Origin: Streptomyces sp. VRA16 Mangrove soil
GTDB lineage: Bacteria > Actinomycetota > Actinomycetes > Streptomycetales > Streptomycetaceae
NCBI RefSeq assembly: GCF_017377775.1
Contig: NZ_JAFVLN010000006.1
Location: forward strand, 372,001-436,000
Reading direction: 5' to 3'
DNA length: 64,000 bases
The notes under the pieces are model-generated. The model was not told the origin of the DNA. It was given only the letters and a program-made list of their open reading frames with translations, and made no database searches. The position numbers and the translations under genes are program-made. Within the stretch, counting starts at the first letter, position 1, and the number at the start of each line of letters is the position of its first letter. This document shows positions 49,028 to 60,991 of the stretch, one piece after another.

Positions 49028-49777
49028 GTGATAGGACAGCGCGACGCTGTTGCCTCGGCAGCCCCGGAAAGCGGCGCGCACTTCGCCTTCACCGACCGGT
49101 GGGGCGGGGTGAGCGCCGCTCCGTACGAGGAGCTCAATCTCGGCGGCGCCGTGGGAGACGACCGCGAAGCCGTGCTCCGCAACAGGGAGCTGGCCGCCGG
49201 GGCCCTCGGTCTCGAACCGGCCCGGGTCGTCTGGATGAACCAGGTGCACGGCCCCGACGTCGCGGTGGTGGACGGGCCCTGGGCCACGGACGCCGACATC
49301 CCGAGTGTCGACGCCCTGGTCACCGCCCGGCGGGGACTCGCCCTCGCCGTGCTCACCGCGGACTGCACGCCCGTACTGCTCGCCGACCCGGTCGCCGGAG
49401 TCGTTGCCGCCGCACACGCGGGGCGGCCCGGCATGGTCGCGGGAGTGGTGCCCGCCGCGGTCGGGGCGATGGTGGAGCTCGGCGCGCAGCCGGGCCGGAT
49501 CGTCGCCCGCACCGGACCCGCGGTCTGCGGACGCTGCTACGAAGTACCCGAGGACATGCGGGCCGAGGTCGCAGCGGTCGAGCCCGCGGCGTACGCCGAG
49601 ACCCGTTGGGGCACTCCGGCCGTCGATGTGACCGCCGGTGTGCACGCGCAACTGGAACGGCTCGGGGTGCACGACCGGCAGCAGTCGCCGGTGTGCACGC
49701 TGGAGTCGCACGACCACTTCTCGTACCGCCGCGAGCGCACCACCGGTCGCCTCGCGAGCTATGTCTGGCTGGACTGA
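49028..49777 (+). CDS. pgeF: YlmD/PgeF-type multicopper oxidoreductase-fold protein
   Basis: This 249-residue protein of the laccase-domain family (YlmD, PgeF/YfiH) has the segments NQVHGPDV, LTADCTPVLLAD and VVAAAHAGRPGM. GPAVCGRCYEVP follows. The family is reported to act as a purine nucleoside phosphorylase or in peptidoglycan editing. Here AHAGRPG replaces the frequent AHAGWRG. The GTG start is 32 bases after ftsZ, so it belongs to the ftsZ-divIVA run. Confidence 0.9.
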   Translation: MIGQRDAVASAAPESGAHFAFTDRWGGVSAAPYEELNLGGAVGDDREAVLRNRELAAGALGLEPARVVWMNQVHGPDVAVVDGPWATDADIPSVDALVTARRGLALAVLTADCTPVLLADPVAGVVAAAHAGRPGMVAGVVPAAVGAMVELGAQPGRIVARTGPAVCGRCYEVPEDMRAEVAAVEPAAYAETRWGTPAVDVTAGVHAQLERLGVHDRQQSPVCTLESHDHFSYRRERTTGRLASYVWLD

Positions 49778-49783
49778 AACGAC

Positions 49784-50521
49784 ATGACGGACCTTCAGGA
49801 CCTTCGAGTGCGCAGGGACGAACTCGCCGCGAACCTGGCCAAGGTGGAGGAACGTATCACCGCGGCCTGTGCGGCGGCCGGGCGCAAGCGGGCGGACGTG
49901 ACCCTCATCGTGGTCACCAAGACCTATCCCGCGAGCGATGTGCGGATCCTGTCCGACCTCGGTGTGCGCCATGTCGCCGAGAACCGCGACCAGGACGCCG
50001 CCCCCAAGGCTGCACAGTCCACGGATCTGCCTCTCACCTGGCACTTCGTCGGTCAGCTGCAGACCAACAAGGTGCGGTCCGTGGTGAGTTATGCCGATCT
50101 GGTGCAGTCCGTGGACCGGGCGAAGCTCGTCACGGCGCTGTCCAAGGAAGCGGTACGGGCCGAGCGCGAGCTCGGCTGCCTGATCCAGGTCGCTCTCGAC
50201 GCCGAGGAGAACGGGCGCGGTGAGCGCGGCGGCGTGGGAGTGGGCGGAGTGGAGGAGTTGGCCGCGCGCGTGGCCGAAGCGCCGGGGCTGCGACTCGACG
50301 GACTGATGACCGTCGCGCCGCTCACCGGGGCCTACGCGGGGCGGCAACAGGCGGCGTTCGAGCGGCTCATGGATTTGTCGACTCACCTGCGCGTGGCTCA
50401 TCCGGCTGCGAACATGGTCTCGGCAGGGATGAGTTCGGACCTCGAACAGGCTGTGGCGGCCGGGGCGACACATGTACGCGTCGGTACGGCGGTCCTCGGA
50501 GTCCGGCCGAGGCTCGGGTAA
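49784..50521 (+). CDS. YggS family pyridoxal phosphate homeostasis protein
   Basis: This 245-residue TIM-barrel PLP-binding protein has its cofactor lysine in VTKTYP near residue 46. Other conserved pieces are HFVGQLQTNKVR and SAGMSSDLEQAVAAGATHVRVG. It regulates free PLP and has no catalysis of its own. The usual NExRVQE-type segment near residue 66 reads AENRDQDA, a local divergence. The start is 6 bases after the PgeF-like gene. Confidence 0.9.
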   Translation: MTDLQDLRVRRDELAANLAKVEERITAACAAAGRKRADVTLIVVTKTYPASDVRILSDLGVRHVAENRDQDAAPKAAQSTDLPLTWHFVGQLQTNKVRSVVSYADLVQSVDRAKLVTALSKEAVRAERELGCLIQVALDAEENGRGERGGVGVGGVEELAARVAEAPGLRLDGLMTVAPLTGAYAGRQQAAFERLMDLSTHLRVAHPAANMVSAGMSSDLEQAVAAGATHVRVGTAVLGVRPRLG

Positions 50522-50648
50522 CGTCGCCAAGAAGTCGGACCACAGCAGAAAATATGGTCATTCTCGCTGATGGGCGGGGAGATCACGTGGATCGCGGGCA
50601 CCTTTGGTTGACGTCAGCCGATCCACCACAGAGCGGAGGACTCAGAGC

Positions 50649-51293
50649 ATGGCCGGCGCGATGCGCAAGATGGCGGTCTACCTCGGCCTCGTGGAGGACG
50701 ATGGGTACGACGGCCGGGGGTTCGACCCCGACGACGACTTCGAACCCGAGCTCGACCCGGAGCCCGAGCGTGACCACCGACGGCACGAACAGTCGCATGT
50801 GTCACACAACTCGCGTGCGGTGGTCGAAGAGGACGAACCGGTACGAGTAGTACAGCCGCCCGCCCAGCGCGAGCCGGTTCGCCCCGCGGCTTCGCTCCCC
50901 GCTGAATCCGGACGTCCGGCGCGAATCGCCCCCGTGGCATCCATCACACCTGAACGTCAGAGCCTGGAGAAGAACGCACCGGTGATCATGCCCAAGGTCG
51001 TGTCCGAGCGGGAGCCCTACCGCATCACCACGTTGCACCCCCGGACCTACAACGAGGCCCGTACCATCGGGGAACACTTCCGCGAGGGCACTCCGGTGAT
51101 CATGAATCTGACGGAGATGGACGACACCGACGCGAAGCGACTTGTCGACTTTGCCGCTGGTCTCGTCTTCGGTCTTCACGGGAGCATCGAGCGGGTGACT
51201 CAGAAGGTGTTCCTGTTGTCGCCTGCTAACGTCGATGTCACGGCGGAGGACAAGGCCCGCATCGCAGAGGGCGGGTTCTTCAACCAGAGCTGA
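50649..51293 (+). CDS. sepF: Cell division protein SepF
   Basis: This 214-residue protein anchors FtsZ to the membrane. An N-terminal amphipathic segment ([18 protein letters not shown]) leads to an acidic linker. The SepF/DUF552 domain covers about 115-205: [32 protein letters not shown] and [16 protein letters not shown]. The ATG at 50649 is preceded by GGAGGA. SepF substitutes for FtsA, which actinobacteria lack. Confidence 0.95.
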   Translation: MAGAMRKMAVYLGLVEDDGYDGRGFDPDDDFEPELDPEPERDHRRHEQSHVSHNSRAVVEEDEPVRVVQPPAQREPVRPAASLPAESGRPARIAPVASITPERQSLEKNAPVIMPKVVSEREPYRITTLHPRTYNEARTIGEHFREGTPVIMNLTEMDDTDAKRLVDFAAGLVFGLHGSIERVTQKVFLLSPANVDVTAEDKARIAEGGFFNQS

Positions 51294-51301
51294 GACGCAG
51301 C

Positions 51302-51330
51302 ACTAGTTCAACGACTAGCTATGTACTAGT
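51302..51330. promoter_or_regulatory. Three phased ACTAG motifs before yggT-divIVA
   Basis: ACTAG occurs at 51302, 51314 and 51325, spaced 12 and 11 bp, in an otherwise GC-rich genome. GACTAG/CTAGTC also forms a small inverted repeat (51313-51318 and 51326-51331). The same pentamer, phased at 11 bp, lies before ftsZ. A protein binding one DNA face is possible but unproven. Confidence 0.4.
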
Positions 51331-51368
51331 CATGAGGCACGAGTCACAGGGGAGAGGGAACCACCGAC

Positions 51369-51653
51369 ATGGGCGTGGTTTTGGATGTGGTCTACATCGC
51401 GCTGATGTGTTTCCTCATCGTGCTGATCTTCCGGCTGGTCATGGACTACGTCTTCCAGTTCGCCCGCTCGTGGCAACCCGGCAAGGCGATGGTGGTCGTT
51501 CTGGAGGCCACCTACACTGTCACTGATCCACCGCTCAAGCTTCTGCGGCGGTTCATTCCGCCGTTGCGTCTCGGGGGCGTGGCGCTCGACCTGTCCTTCT
51601 TCGTACTGATGATCATCGTCTACATCCTGATCTCCGTCGTGAGCCGGCTGTGA
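51369..51653 (+). CDS. YggT family membrane protein
   Basis: This 94-residue protein has two transmembrane helices (about 4-26 and 70-92) and the family core PLKLLRRFIPPLRLGGVALDLSFFVLM. YggT proteins are linked to osmotic shock or division in various bacteria. Here it sits between sepF and divIVA, the standard Gram-positive order. The ATG follows GGGGAGAGGGAA. Confidence 0.9.
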   Translation: MGVVLDVVYIALMCFLIVLIFRLVMDYVFQFARSWQPGKAMVVVLEATYTVTDPPLKLLRRFIPPLRLGGVALDLSFFVLMIIVYILISVVSRL

Positions 51654-51708
51654 GCGCGATGTCAACTACGGTCTTGCCGAATGCCGACGACAACGTTGAG
51701 GTGAAGAG

Positions 51709-52872
51709 ATGCCGCTGACCCCCGAGGACGTGCGGAACAAGCAGTTCACGACCGTCCGCCTCCGAGAAGGCTATGACGAGGACGAGGTCGATGCCTTCCT
51801 CGATGAGGTCGAAGCCGAACTGACCCGTCTCCTTCGTGAGAACGAGGACCTGCGCGCCAAGCTGGCCGCTGCTACGCGCGCTGCCGCGCAGAACCAGCAG
51901 CAGGGTGGCATGCGCAAGGGCCCCGGCGGCCCCGAGGGCCCCGGTGGCCCGCAGGATCAGCAGGGTCCCCCGCAGGGTATGCGCGGCCCGGGCGCCCCGG
52001 TGCCCGCCGGCATATCGGGCCCGCCGCAGCAGCAGATGGGCGGTCCCATGGGTGGCCCGCCGCAGCTGCCGAGCGGTGCCCCGCAGCTTCCGGCCGGTCC
52101 GGGCGGCCCGATGGGTCAGGGTCCGCAGGGCGGCCCGCAGGGTCCCGGCCCCATGGGCCAGGGTCCGATGGGTCAGGGTCCGATGGGTCAGCAGCCCCAG
52201 CTCGGTGGTCCGATGGGCGGCCCCATGGGCGGCCACGGTGGTCCGCCGCAGATGCAGCAGCCCGGTCAGGGCCCCGGTGGCGACAGCGCCGCCCGTGTCC
52301 TCTCGCTGGCCCAGCAGACCGCCGACCAGGCGATCGCCGAGGCCCGCTCCGAGGCCAACAAGATCGTCGGCGAGGCCCGCAGCCGCGCCGAGGGTCTCGA
52401 GCGTGACGCCCGTGCCAAGGCCGACGCCCTGGAGCGGGACGCGCAGGAGAAGCACCGCGTCGCGATGGGCTCCCTGGAGTCCGCCCGCGCCACGCTGGAG
52501 CGCAAGGTCGAGGACCTGCGCGGCTTCGAGCGCGAGTACCGCACGCGCCTGAAGTCGTACCTGGAGTCCCAGCTGCGTCAGCTGGAGTCCCAGTCCGACG
52601 ACTCGCTCGCTCCGCCGCGCACTCCGGCCACCGCCTCGCTGCCGCCGTCCCCGGCGCCGTCGATGGCCCCGGCCGGTGCGGGTGCCCCGTCCTACGGCGG
52701 CAACCAGACCATGGGTGGCAACCAGCCGTCGGCCCCGTCCTACGGTGGCCAGCAGCAGATGTCGCCCGCGATGACGCAGCCGATGGCTCCGGTGCGGCCG
52801 CAGGGTCCGCAGCCGATGGGGCAGGCTCCGTCGCCGATGCGCGGTTTCCTCATCGACGAGGACGACAACTGA
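51709..52872 (+). CDS. divIVA: Polar growth protein DivIVA
   Basis: This 387-residue coiled-coil protein marks hyphal tips and directs polar growth in Streptomyces. The N-terminal lipid-binding domain ([33 protein letters not shown]) is followed by a first coiled coil. A long Gly/Pro/Gln/Met-rich linker (about 65-190, with MGQGP-type repeats) is next. A second coiled coil (190-300) and a Pro/Gln tail end it. The linker makes it longer than most DivIVA proteins. ATG follows GAGGTGAAGAG. Confidence 0.96.
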   Translation: MPLTPEDVRNKQFTTVRLREGYDEDEVDAFLDEVEAELTRLLRENEDLRAKLAAATRAAAQNQQQGGMRKGPGGPEGPGGPQDQQGPPQGMRGPGAPVPAGISGPPQQQMGGPMGGPPQLPSGAPQLPAGPGGPMGQGPQGGPQGPGPMGQGPMGQGPMGQQPQLGGPMGGPMGGHGGPPQMQQPGQGPGGDSAARVLSLAQQTADQAIAEARSEANKIVGEARSRAEGLERDARAKADALERDAQEKHRVAMGSLESARATLERKVEDLRGFEREYRTRLKSYLESQLRQLESQSDDSLAPPRTPATASLPPSPAPSMAPAGAGAPSYGGNQTMGGNQPSAPSYGGQQQMSPAMTQPMAPVRPQGPQPMGQAPSPMRGFLIDEDDN

Positions 52873-52913
52873 GCCCGGTTGTAGCGCCCTAGAGGCGTCG
52901 GCGTTCATTCAGG

Positions 52914-52955
52914 CCCTGGCCCGGATCGTTTCTGCGATCCGGGCCAGGGTCTTTT
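52914..52955 (+). terminator. divIVA terminator
   Basis: CCCTGGCCCGGATCG (52914-52928), loop TTTCTG and CGATCCGGGCCAGGG (52935-52949) form a perfect 15-bp stem followed by TCTTTT. It is a textbook intrinsic terminator at the end of the dcw-divIVA run. Confidence 0.93.
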
Positions 52956-53010
52956 GCGGGCGATACTCACTGGTGGCCGCGTGTGGGCGGCAGATAGCGT
53001 GCGGGCAGTG

Positions 53011-53087
<77 letters not shown>

Positions 53088-53119
53088 TGCGTCAGCTGTG
53101 CGAGCGGATGAAACGCCGA

Positions 53120-53160
53120 AGGGCCGGCCCCACCAGAACGAACGGGTGGGGGCCGGCCCT
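53120..53160 (-). terminator. ileS terminator-like hairpin
   Basis: AGGGCCGGCCCC (53120-53131) and GGGGCCGGCCCT (53149-53160) form a perfect 12-bp stem extended by ACC/GGT. It lies 20 bases beyond the ileS stop on the minus strand. It also shields the tRNA-like element. Confidence 0.7.
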
Positions 53161-53179
53161 GCGCGCTGTGCCTGCGGTC

Positions 53180-56350
<3,171 letters not shown>

Positions 56351-56354
56351 CAGT

Positions 56355-56650
56355 CTTCCTCCGGCGGACGTGCTTCTCTCCGTCGGAGGGACGAGAGCCT
56401 CGGCTTTGCCGTACGCCGTGTGCGGCGCGCTCCCGCGGTACCACCCTCCTTGGCTCCCCTGGGCGCCGGTACGCGCTTCGGTGAGCCCCCTCATTGGGGT
56501 CGCGATGCCGGGTCTACCAACCCGAGGGTCTTCTTCCGGCGGCTCCGGGGTGATCTTCGCGTCGCGCTCGCCTCCGGGCTCCCACCGTCCCCGGATCGCT
56601 CTTGGGCTGCGTACGCCGCTACTCGTCCCCATCCATGCTTCTCGCTCCGC
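56355..56650 (-). promoter_or_regulatory. ileS T-box riboswitch (translational type)
   Basis: Read on the minus strand, the leader contains the T-box core AGGGTGGTACCGCGGGA (56447-56431), which binds the uncharged tRNA acceptor end. Upstream stems contain a candidate Ile specifier ATC (56554-56552). Downstream, CCCTCCG (56390-56384) can pair with the ribosome site CGGAGG just before the ATG. There is no U-tract. This fits the actinobacterial T-boxes that control translation of ileS with a shortened stem I. The exact 5' end is not known. Confidence 0.88.
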
Positions 56651-56977
56651 CCAGTGTACGGCGCCCGGGAGGGCGCGGCCGACCGGATTTCGCGGGGCGG
56701 CGGCGGGCGGGCGCGGCTGCGTCCTGTGACCCGAATGGCGATACGTACGGTGTCCGATCCCGGCCGGCCGGTCCCCGGGGGCCGCGCGGGCGGCCGGTGG
56801 GCGGATTACCAGGCGGGGAGCTGGGCACAACGCTTGCAGGTTCGTCGCGAGGCGGTCGGCGGGCCGTGCCGGAGGGGGTGGATCGGGGTGGGCGTCCCGT
56901 TGCCGCGGGCCGTGAGTCGATTTATCGTCCCAGCACGATTCGCGAGCAAGATCACAGTTTGTGAAGGGGCCGCGGCC
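56651..56977. other. Spacer between the ileS leader and the DksA-like gene
   Basis: About 327 bp that must hold the divergent promoters of ileS (leftward) and the DksA-like gene (rightward). It is GC-rich with no credible gene. I see CGATACGTACGGTG near 56740 and a run CGTCCCAGCACGATTCGCG near 56925 as mildly AT-richer segments, but I assign no promoter. Confidence 0.5.
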
Positions 56978-58108
56978 ATGGTGGCGAAAAAGACCGCCGT
57001 TCAGCAGTCGACGTCCGGCAGATCCACGGGCTCGGGTGCCTCCGGTGGAGCGGCCCGTGCCACTGCCTCCGGCGGGGCCGGGAAGGACGTGGGGGGCAAG
57101 AAGAGCACGCAGTCGGGGTCGGCCTCGGTGCCGCGGAAGACGGCCAAGGCCGCGAAGGCGACCAAGGCGGCCAAGGCGGCCAAGGCGGCCAAGGCGGCCG
57201 AGGCTGCCGGGTCGGCCGCCGCGGCCGAGGACGTGACCGAGGAGGCCGCGCCCGTGCAGAGCGCAGCCAAGAAGGCCGCGGCCAAAAGAACCCCGGCCAA
57301 GAAGACCCTGGCGAAGAAGAGTCCGGCCAAGAAGGCTGCGGCCAAGGAGAGCGCCGGGGCCGAGGCCGCCGGGGCGCCGGCCGCGGACAAGACCGCGCCG
57401 CGGGGCGCCGCCGCGAAGGCGAAGAGCAGCACACGCACCACCCAGGCGGCTTCCGAGGCCGGGCAAGGGGCTGAGGAGACGGCGGCCGGGGAACGTACGA
57501 GCAAGAGGACCGGCGCCGGGGACGACGGCAAGAAGGCCGCTGGGCGCAAGAGCGCGGTGAAGAAGGCGGTCGCCTCCGCGGCCGAGGACGCGGCCGAGGC
57601 CGCGAAGACGACGGGAGCCACGACGGTGGTTGCGAAGAAGACTCAGGGCACGGCCACGGCGGCGAAGAAGCCCGGCGCGGTTCCCAAGGCACGGGGAGCG
57701 GCCGTGGAACCCGGTGAGCTGGCCGTCCGGCCCGGCGAGGAGCCGTGGACCCCGGACGAGGTCGAGGAGGCGCGCGCCGAACTGCAGAGCGAGGTGCTGC
57801 GCCTCGGCAGCGAGATCGCCGCGGCCGAGGAGGGGCTCGCGGGCCTGATGCGGGACTCGGGGGACGGCGCGGGGGACGACGACGCGGACACGGGCACGAA
57901 GAACATCACGCGCGAGCACGAGATGGCGCTGGCCGCCAACGCGCGCGAGATGCTCTCCCAGACCGAGCGCGCCCTGGAGCGGCTGGACGCCGGGACCTAC
58001 GGGCTCTGCGAGAACTGCGGCAACCCGATCGGCAAGGCCCGTATGCAGGCCTTTCCGCGCGCGACCCTGTGCGTGGAGTGCAAGCAGAAGCAGGAGCGGC
58101 GCTACTGA
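56978..58108 (+). CDS. TraR/DksA zinc-finger protein with histone H1-like tail
   Basis: This 376-residue protein has two parts. Residues 1 to about 235 are Lys/Ala-rich with AKKAA, PAKK and KAAKA repeats, like eukaryotic H1 tails and mycobacterial HupB tails. The C-terminal 130 residues form a DksA/TraR module: a coiled-coil pair, then the C4 finger CENC-x17-CVEC (about 347-371). Plain DksA proteins are about 120-150 residues and act on RNA polymerase. The tail may bind DNA or nucleoid. The ATG follows GAAGGGG. Confidence 0.9.
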   Translation: MVAKKTAVQQSTSGRSTGSGASGGAARATASGGAGKDVGGKKSTQSGSASVPRKTAKAAKATKAAKAAKAAKAAEAAGSAAAAEDVTEEAAPVQSAAKKAAAKRTPAKKTLAKKSPAKKAAAKESAGAEAAGAPAADKTAPRGAAAKAKSSTRTTQAASEAGQGAEETAAGERTSKRTGAGDDGKKAAGRKSAVKKAVASAAEDAAEAAKTTGATTVVAKKTQGTATAAKKPGAVPKARGAAVEPGELAVRPGEEPWTPDEVEEARAELQSEVLRLGSEIAAAEEGLAGLMRDSGDGAGDDDADTGTKNITREHEMALAANAREMLSQTERALERLDAGTYGLCENCGNPIGKARMQAFPRATLCVECKQKQERRY

Positions 58109-58127
58109 GCCTCCCCTTCGGGGAAGC
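58109..58127 (+). terminator. Short hairpin after the DksA-like gene
   Basis: GCCTCCCC-TTC-GGGGAAGC forms a 7-of-8 bp stem starting right after the stop codon, with a UUCG-like loop. It could end the transcript, though no U-tract follows. Confidence 0.5.
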
Positions 58128-58234
58128 AACCGGGTCGTGGTTGCAGCGGGTGTACCGGCCGTACCGTCCTCGTACGGCCGCACACGTGTGCCGTACTCTC
58201 GTCCACAGTCAGGTACCGAGGTTGAGGGACTCAC

Positions 58235-58813
58235 GTGGCAGAAGCGGAGCGCGTCATCAGTACGCCGGATTCCCCCGAGACGGGTGCAGCCGAGCCGGAG
58301 CAGGAGGCCGCCGCAGAGCGGCCCAGGGGCAGGCGGCGCCTCGTCGCGCTGTTCGCCGTGGCCGCGTGCGCGTACGCCCTCGACCTGATCAGCAAGCTGA
58401 TCGTGGTCGCGAAGCTGGAGCACCACGACCCGGTGCAGATCCTCGGTGACTGGCTCCAGCTCGAGGTGATCCGGAACCCGGGTGCCGCTTGGGGCGTGGG
58501 CGAGGCGTTCACGATCGTCTTCACCGTGATCGCGGCGGCCGTGATCGTGGTCATCGTGCGGCTCGCGAAGAAGCTCTACAGCACCCCCTGGGCCATCGCG
58601 CTCGGGCTGCTCCTGGGCGGAGCCCTCGGCAATCTCACCGACCGGATCTTCCGGGCGCCCGGTGTGTTCAAGGGCGCCGTGGTCGACTTCATCGCGCCGG
58701 CCCACTACCCGGTGTTCAACCTGGCCGACTCGGCGATCGTGTGCGGCGGCATCCTGATCGTGCTGCTCTCCTTCCGCGGGATCGACCCCGACGGGACCGT
58801 CCACAAGGACTGA
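58235..58813 (+). CDS. lspA: Lipoprotein signal peptidase LspA
   Basis: This 192-residue inner-membrane aspartyl protease cleaves prolipoprotein signals. It has four transmembrane helices after a Glu/Ala-rich head (1-35). The conserved Asp dyad lies in GNLTDRIFR and [22 protein letters not shown] is also typical. The GTG start is preceded by GAGGGAC. It is the target of globomycin. Confidence 0.95.
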   Translation: MAEAERVISTPDSPETGAAEPEQEAAAERPRGRRRLVALFAVAACAYALDLISKLIVVAKLEHHDPVQILGDWLQLEVIRNPGAAWGVGEAFTIVFTVIAAAVIVVIVRLAKKLYSTPWAIALGLLLGGALGNLTDRIFRAPGVFKGAVVDFIAPAHYPVFNLADSAIVCGGILIVLLSFRGIDPDGTVHKD

Positions 58814-58814
58814 G

Positions 58815-58840
58815 CCAGAGGCCGCGCCCGCGGCCTCTGG
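58815..58840. terminator. Hairpin after lspA
   Basis: CCAGAGGCCGCG (58815-58826) and CGCGGCCTCTGG (58829-58840) pair perfectly over 12 bp around CC, starting 1 base after the lspA stop. No U-tract follows. It may reduce read-through into the pseudouridine synthase gene. Confidence 0.65.
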
Positions 58841-58876
58841 TGCGGGAGTGTCGGCGGGCTCCTGCATACTCGATGC

Positions 58877-59818
58877 GTGAGCACGATTCCCGAGATCCGA
58901 ACCCTGCCCGTGCCCGACGGCCTGGAGGGCGAGCGCGTCGACGCCGCCATCTCCCGCATGTTCGGCTTCTCCCGCACCAAGGCCGCCGAGCTCGCCGCCG
59001 CCGGGAAGGTCCAGGTCGACGGTTCGGTCGTGGGCAAGTCCGAGCGGGTGCACGGTGGCGCCTGGCTGGAAGTGGAGATGCCGCAGGCGCCCGCTCCGGT
59101 GCAGATCGTCGCCGAGCCCGTCGAGGGCATGGAGATCGTGCACGACGACGACGACATCGTCGTGATCGTCAAGCCGGTCGGCGTCGCCGCGCACCCCAGC
59201 CCCGGCTGGACCGGCACCACCGTGATCGGCGGCCTGGCCGCCGCCGGGTACCGGATCTCCACCTCCGGCGCCGCCGAGCGCCAGGGCATCGTGCACCGGC
59301 TCGACGTCGGCACCTCCGGCCTGATGGTCGTCGCCAAGTCCGAGCGGGCCTACACATCGCTGAAGCGCCAGTTCAAGGAGCGCGTGCCGGACAAGCGCTA
59401 CCACGCGCTCGTGCAGGGCCACCCGGACCCGATGAGCGGCACCATCGACGCCCCCATCGGGCGCCACCCGAACCACGACTACAAGTGGGCCGTGACCGCC
59501 GACGGCAAGCCGTCCGTCACGCACTACGACCTCATCGAGGCCTTCCGCGCCGCCTCCCTGCTCGACATCAAGCTGGAGACCGGCCGCACCCACCAGATCC
59601 GGGTGCACATGTCCGCGCACCGGCACCCCTGCGTCGGCGACCTGACGTACGGCGCCGACCCGACGCTCGCCAAGCGGCTCGGCATCACGCGGCAGTGGCT
59701 GCACGCGGTGCGGCTCGGCTTCGAGCACCCCGCGGACGGGCAGTGGGTCGAGTTCGAGAGCCAGTACCCCGAGGACCTGCAGATCGCGCTCGACCGTGTC
59801 CGGGCGGAGAGCTCGTGA
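58877..59818 (+). CDS. RluD-type pseudouridine synthase
   Basis: This 313-residue RluA-family enzyme isomerises uridines, probably in 23S rRNA. An N-terminal S4 domain ([31 protein letters not shown]) is followed by the catalytic domain with Asp in [31 protein letters not shown] is next. The stop overlaps the GNAT gene start by GTGA, so the two are coupled. Position beside lspA is the common bacterial order. Confidence 0.94.
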   Translation: MSTIPEIRTLPVPDGLEGERVDAAISRMFGFSRTKAAELAAAGKVQVDGSVVGKSERVHGGAWLEVEMPQAPAPVQIVAEPVEGMEIVHDDDDIVVIVKPVGVAAHPSPGWTGTTVIGGLAAAGYRISTSGAAERQGIVHRLDVGTSGLMVVAKSERAYTSLKRQFKERVPDKRYHALVQGHPDPMSGTIDAPIGRHPNHDYKWAVTADGKPSVTHYDLIEAFRAASLLDIKLETGRTHQIRVHMSAHRHPCVGDLTYGADPTLAKRLGITRQWLHAVRLGFEHPADGQWVEFESQYPEDLQIALDRVRAESS

Positions 59819-60285
59819 GCGCCGGGTTCGTGCTGCGCGTCGCCGAGTCCGAGGCGGACCGGGAGGCCTGTTTCGCCGTACGGCGTGAGGTCTTCTGCGT
59901 CGAGCAGGGGGTGCCGGAGGAGCTGGAGTACGACGCGTACGACGCCGGGGCGGTGCACGTCATCGCGGTCCGGGACGACGGGGTGACCCTCGGCACCGGC
60001 CGGTTGCTGACCGGCGAGGCCGCCGCGGTGAAGAACGGCGGGGCGCAGGACGTCGGCGCCCTCGGCCGGCTCGCCGTGGCGAAGGCCGCGCGTGGGCTCG
60101 GCGTCGGCGCCGCGCTGGTGGGCGCCATCGAGGAGGCCGCCAAGGAGCGCGGGCTCAGCGCGGTCGACCTGCACGCGCAGACCCATGCCCTGGGGTTCTA
60201 CGAGCGCCTCGGGTACGAGGTGTACGGCCCGGAGTTCCCGGACGCCGGGATTCCGCACCGGGCGATGCGCAAGGCCATCGGCTGA
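59815..60285 (+). CDS. GNAT family N-acetyltransferase
   Basis: This 156-residue acetyltransferase has the acetyl-CoA loop [17 protein letters not shown] (about 84-100) and the strand-turn [22 protein letters not shown] near the C-terminus. The N-terminal [18 protein letters not shown] segment is the ElaA-type signature. The substrate is unknown. Its GTG start overlaps the RluD-type stop. It converges on the zinc-ribbon gene with 2 bases between stops. Confidence 0.9.
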   Translation: MSAGFVLRVAESEADREACFAVRREVFCVEQGVPEELEYDAYDAGAVHVIAVRDDGVTLGTGRLLTGEAAAVKNGGAQDVGALGRLAVAKAARGLGVGAALVGAIEEAAKERGLSAVDLHAQTHALGFYERLGYEVYGPEFPDAGIPHRAMRKAIG

Positions 60286-60287
60286 CG

Positions 60288-60911
60288 TCAGCCGAGTCCC
60301 GCGGCGCGCAGCAGTTCCTCGACGGCCCGCTCGGCGACGAGCCGCTTCGGCGCGCCGCCGCCGCTCCGCTTGAGGAGGGCGCTCACCCGCTGGGCCTGCG
60401 CCGTCGTCGGCAGCAGACCCACGAGCAGCGCGGGCAGCAGCAGGCGCCGTACGAGCAGTTCGTCCGGCGAGACGCCCTGCGGCCTGCGCACGACCGAGAC
60501 GTTCACCCGCACCGCGTGCTCGTTGCCCGGCGCGGAGCCCGGGCGGTCCGTCTCGATCGCCGCGTACCGGAAGCCGTGCGCCTGGTCGCAGGGGTGGCAG
60601 CCGACCGGGCCGCGCCCCAGCCGGCCACCGCAGTCGGGGCAGGGCAGCCGGTCGAGGGCGGCGTCGACCACCCGCCAGTCGTGCCGGTCCGGCTCGGCGG
60701 CCACCAGGGCGGCGAGCTCGGCTTCCTGGTCCGGAGCGGTCGTGGCGCCGCCGGGGTCCCAGGCGCGCAGGAAGGCGGCCCACTCCGCCTCGACGATGCC
60801 GTCCACCAGGGCGCGGCAGGTGACGCAGGCGGGAGCGCCCCCGTACACGTAGCCACCGCATTCCGTGCAGCGGCGCACGGCCGCGCCGACCGCTGGTCTC
60901 GCCCCGGCCAC
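60288..60911 (-). CDS. Zinc-ribbon protein, unknown function
   Basis: This 207-residue protein has two zinc-ribbon units: CTECGG...ACVTC near 15-32, and CPDCGG...GCHPC near 91-109. A helical C-terminal region follows that contains LLVRRLLLPALLVGLLPTTAQAQ, perhaps one membrane or buried helix. The GTG at 60911 starts it. An 8-bp tandem repeat (GCCCGCAA, four copies, 60936-60967) lies just upstream. A role in nucleic acid binding is possible. No family name is given. Confidence 0.75.
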   Translation of the reverse strand: MAGARPAVGAAVRRCTECGGYVYGGAPACVTCRALVDGIVEAEWAAFLRAWDPGGATTAPDQEAELAALVAAEPDRHDWRVVDAALDRLPCPDCGGRLGRGPVGCHPCDQAHGFRYAAIETDRPGSAPGNEHAVRVNVSVVRRPQGVSPDELLVRRLLLPALLVGLLPTTAQAQRVSALLKRSGGGAPKRLVAERAVEELLRAAGLG

Positions 60912-60935
60912 CCGCCACCCGCCTTCACCCAGGAA

Positions 60936-60967
60936 GCCCGCAAGCCCGCAAGCCCGCAGGCCCGCAA
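60936..60967. repeat. Four copies of an 8-bp tandem repeat
   Basis: GCCCGCAA is repeated at 60936, 60944, 60952 (one mismatch) and 60960. It lies in the leader of the zinc-ribbon gene, 25-57 bp before its start. Copy number may vary between strains. Confidence 0.85.
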
Positions 60968-60991
60968 GTCTCTCAGTCTCTGCCGTGCAGG

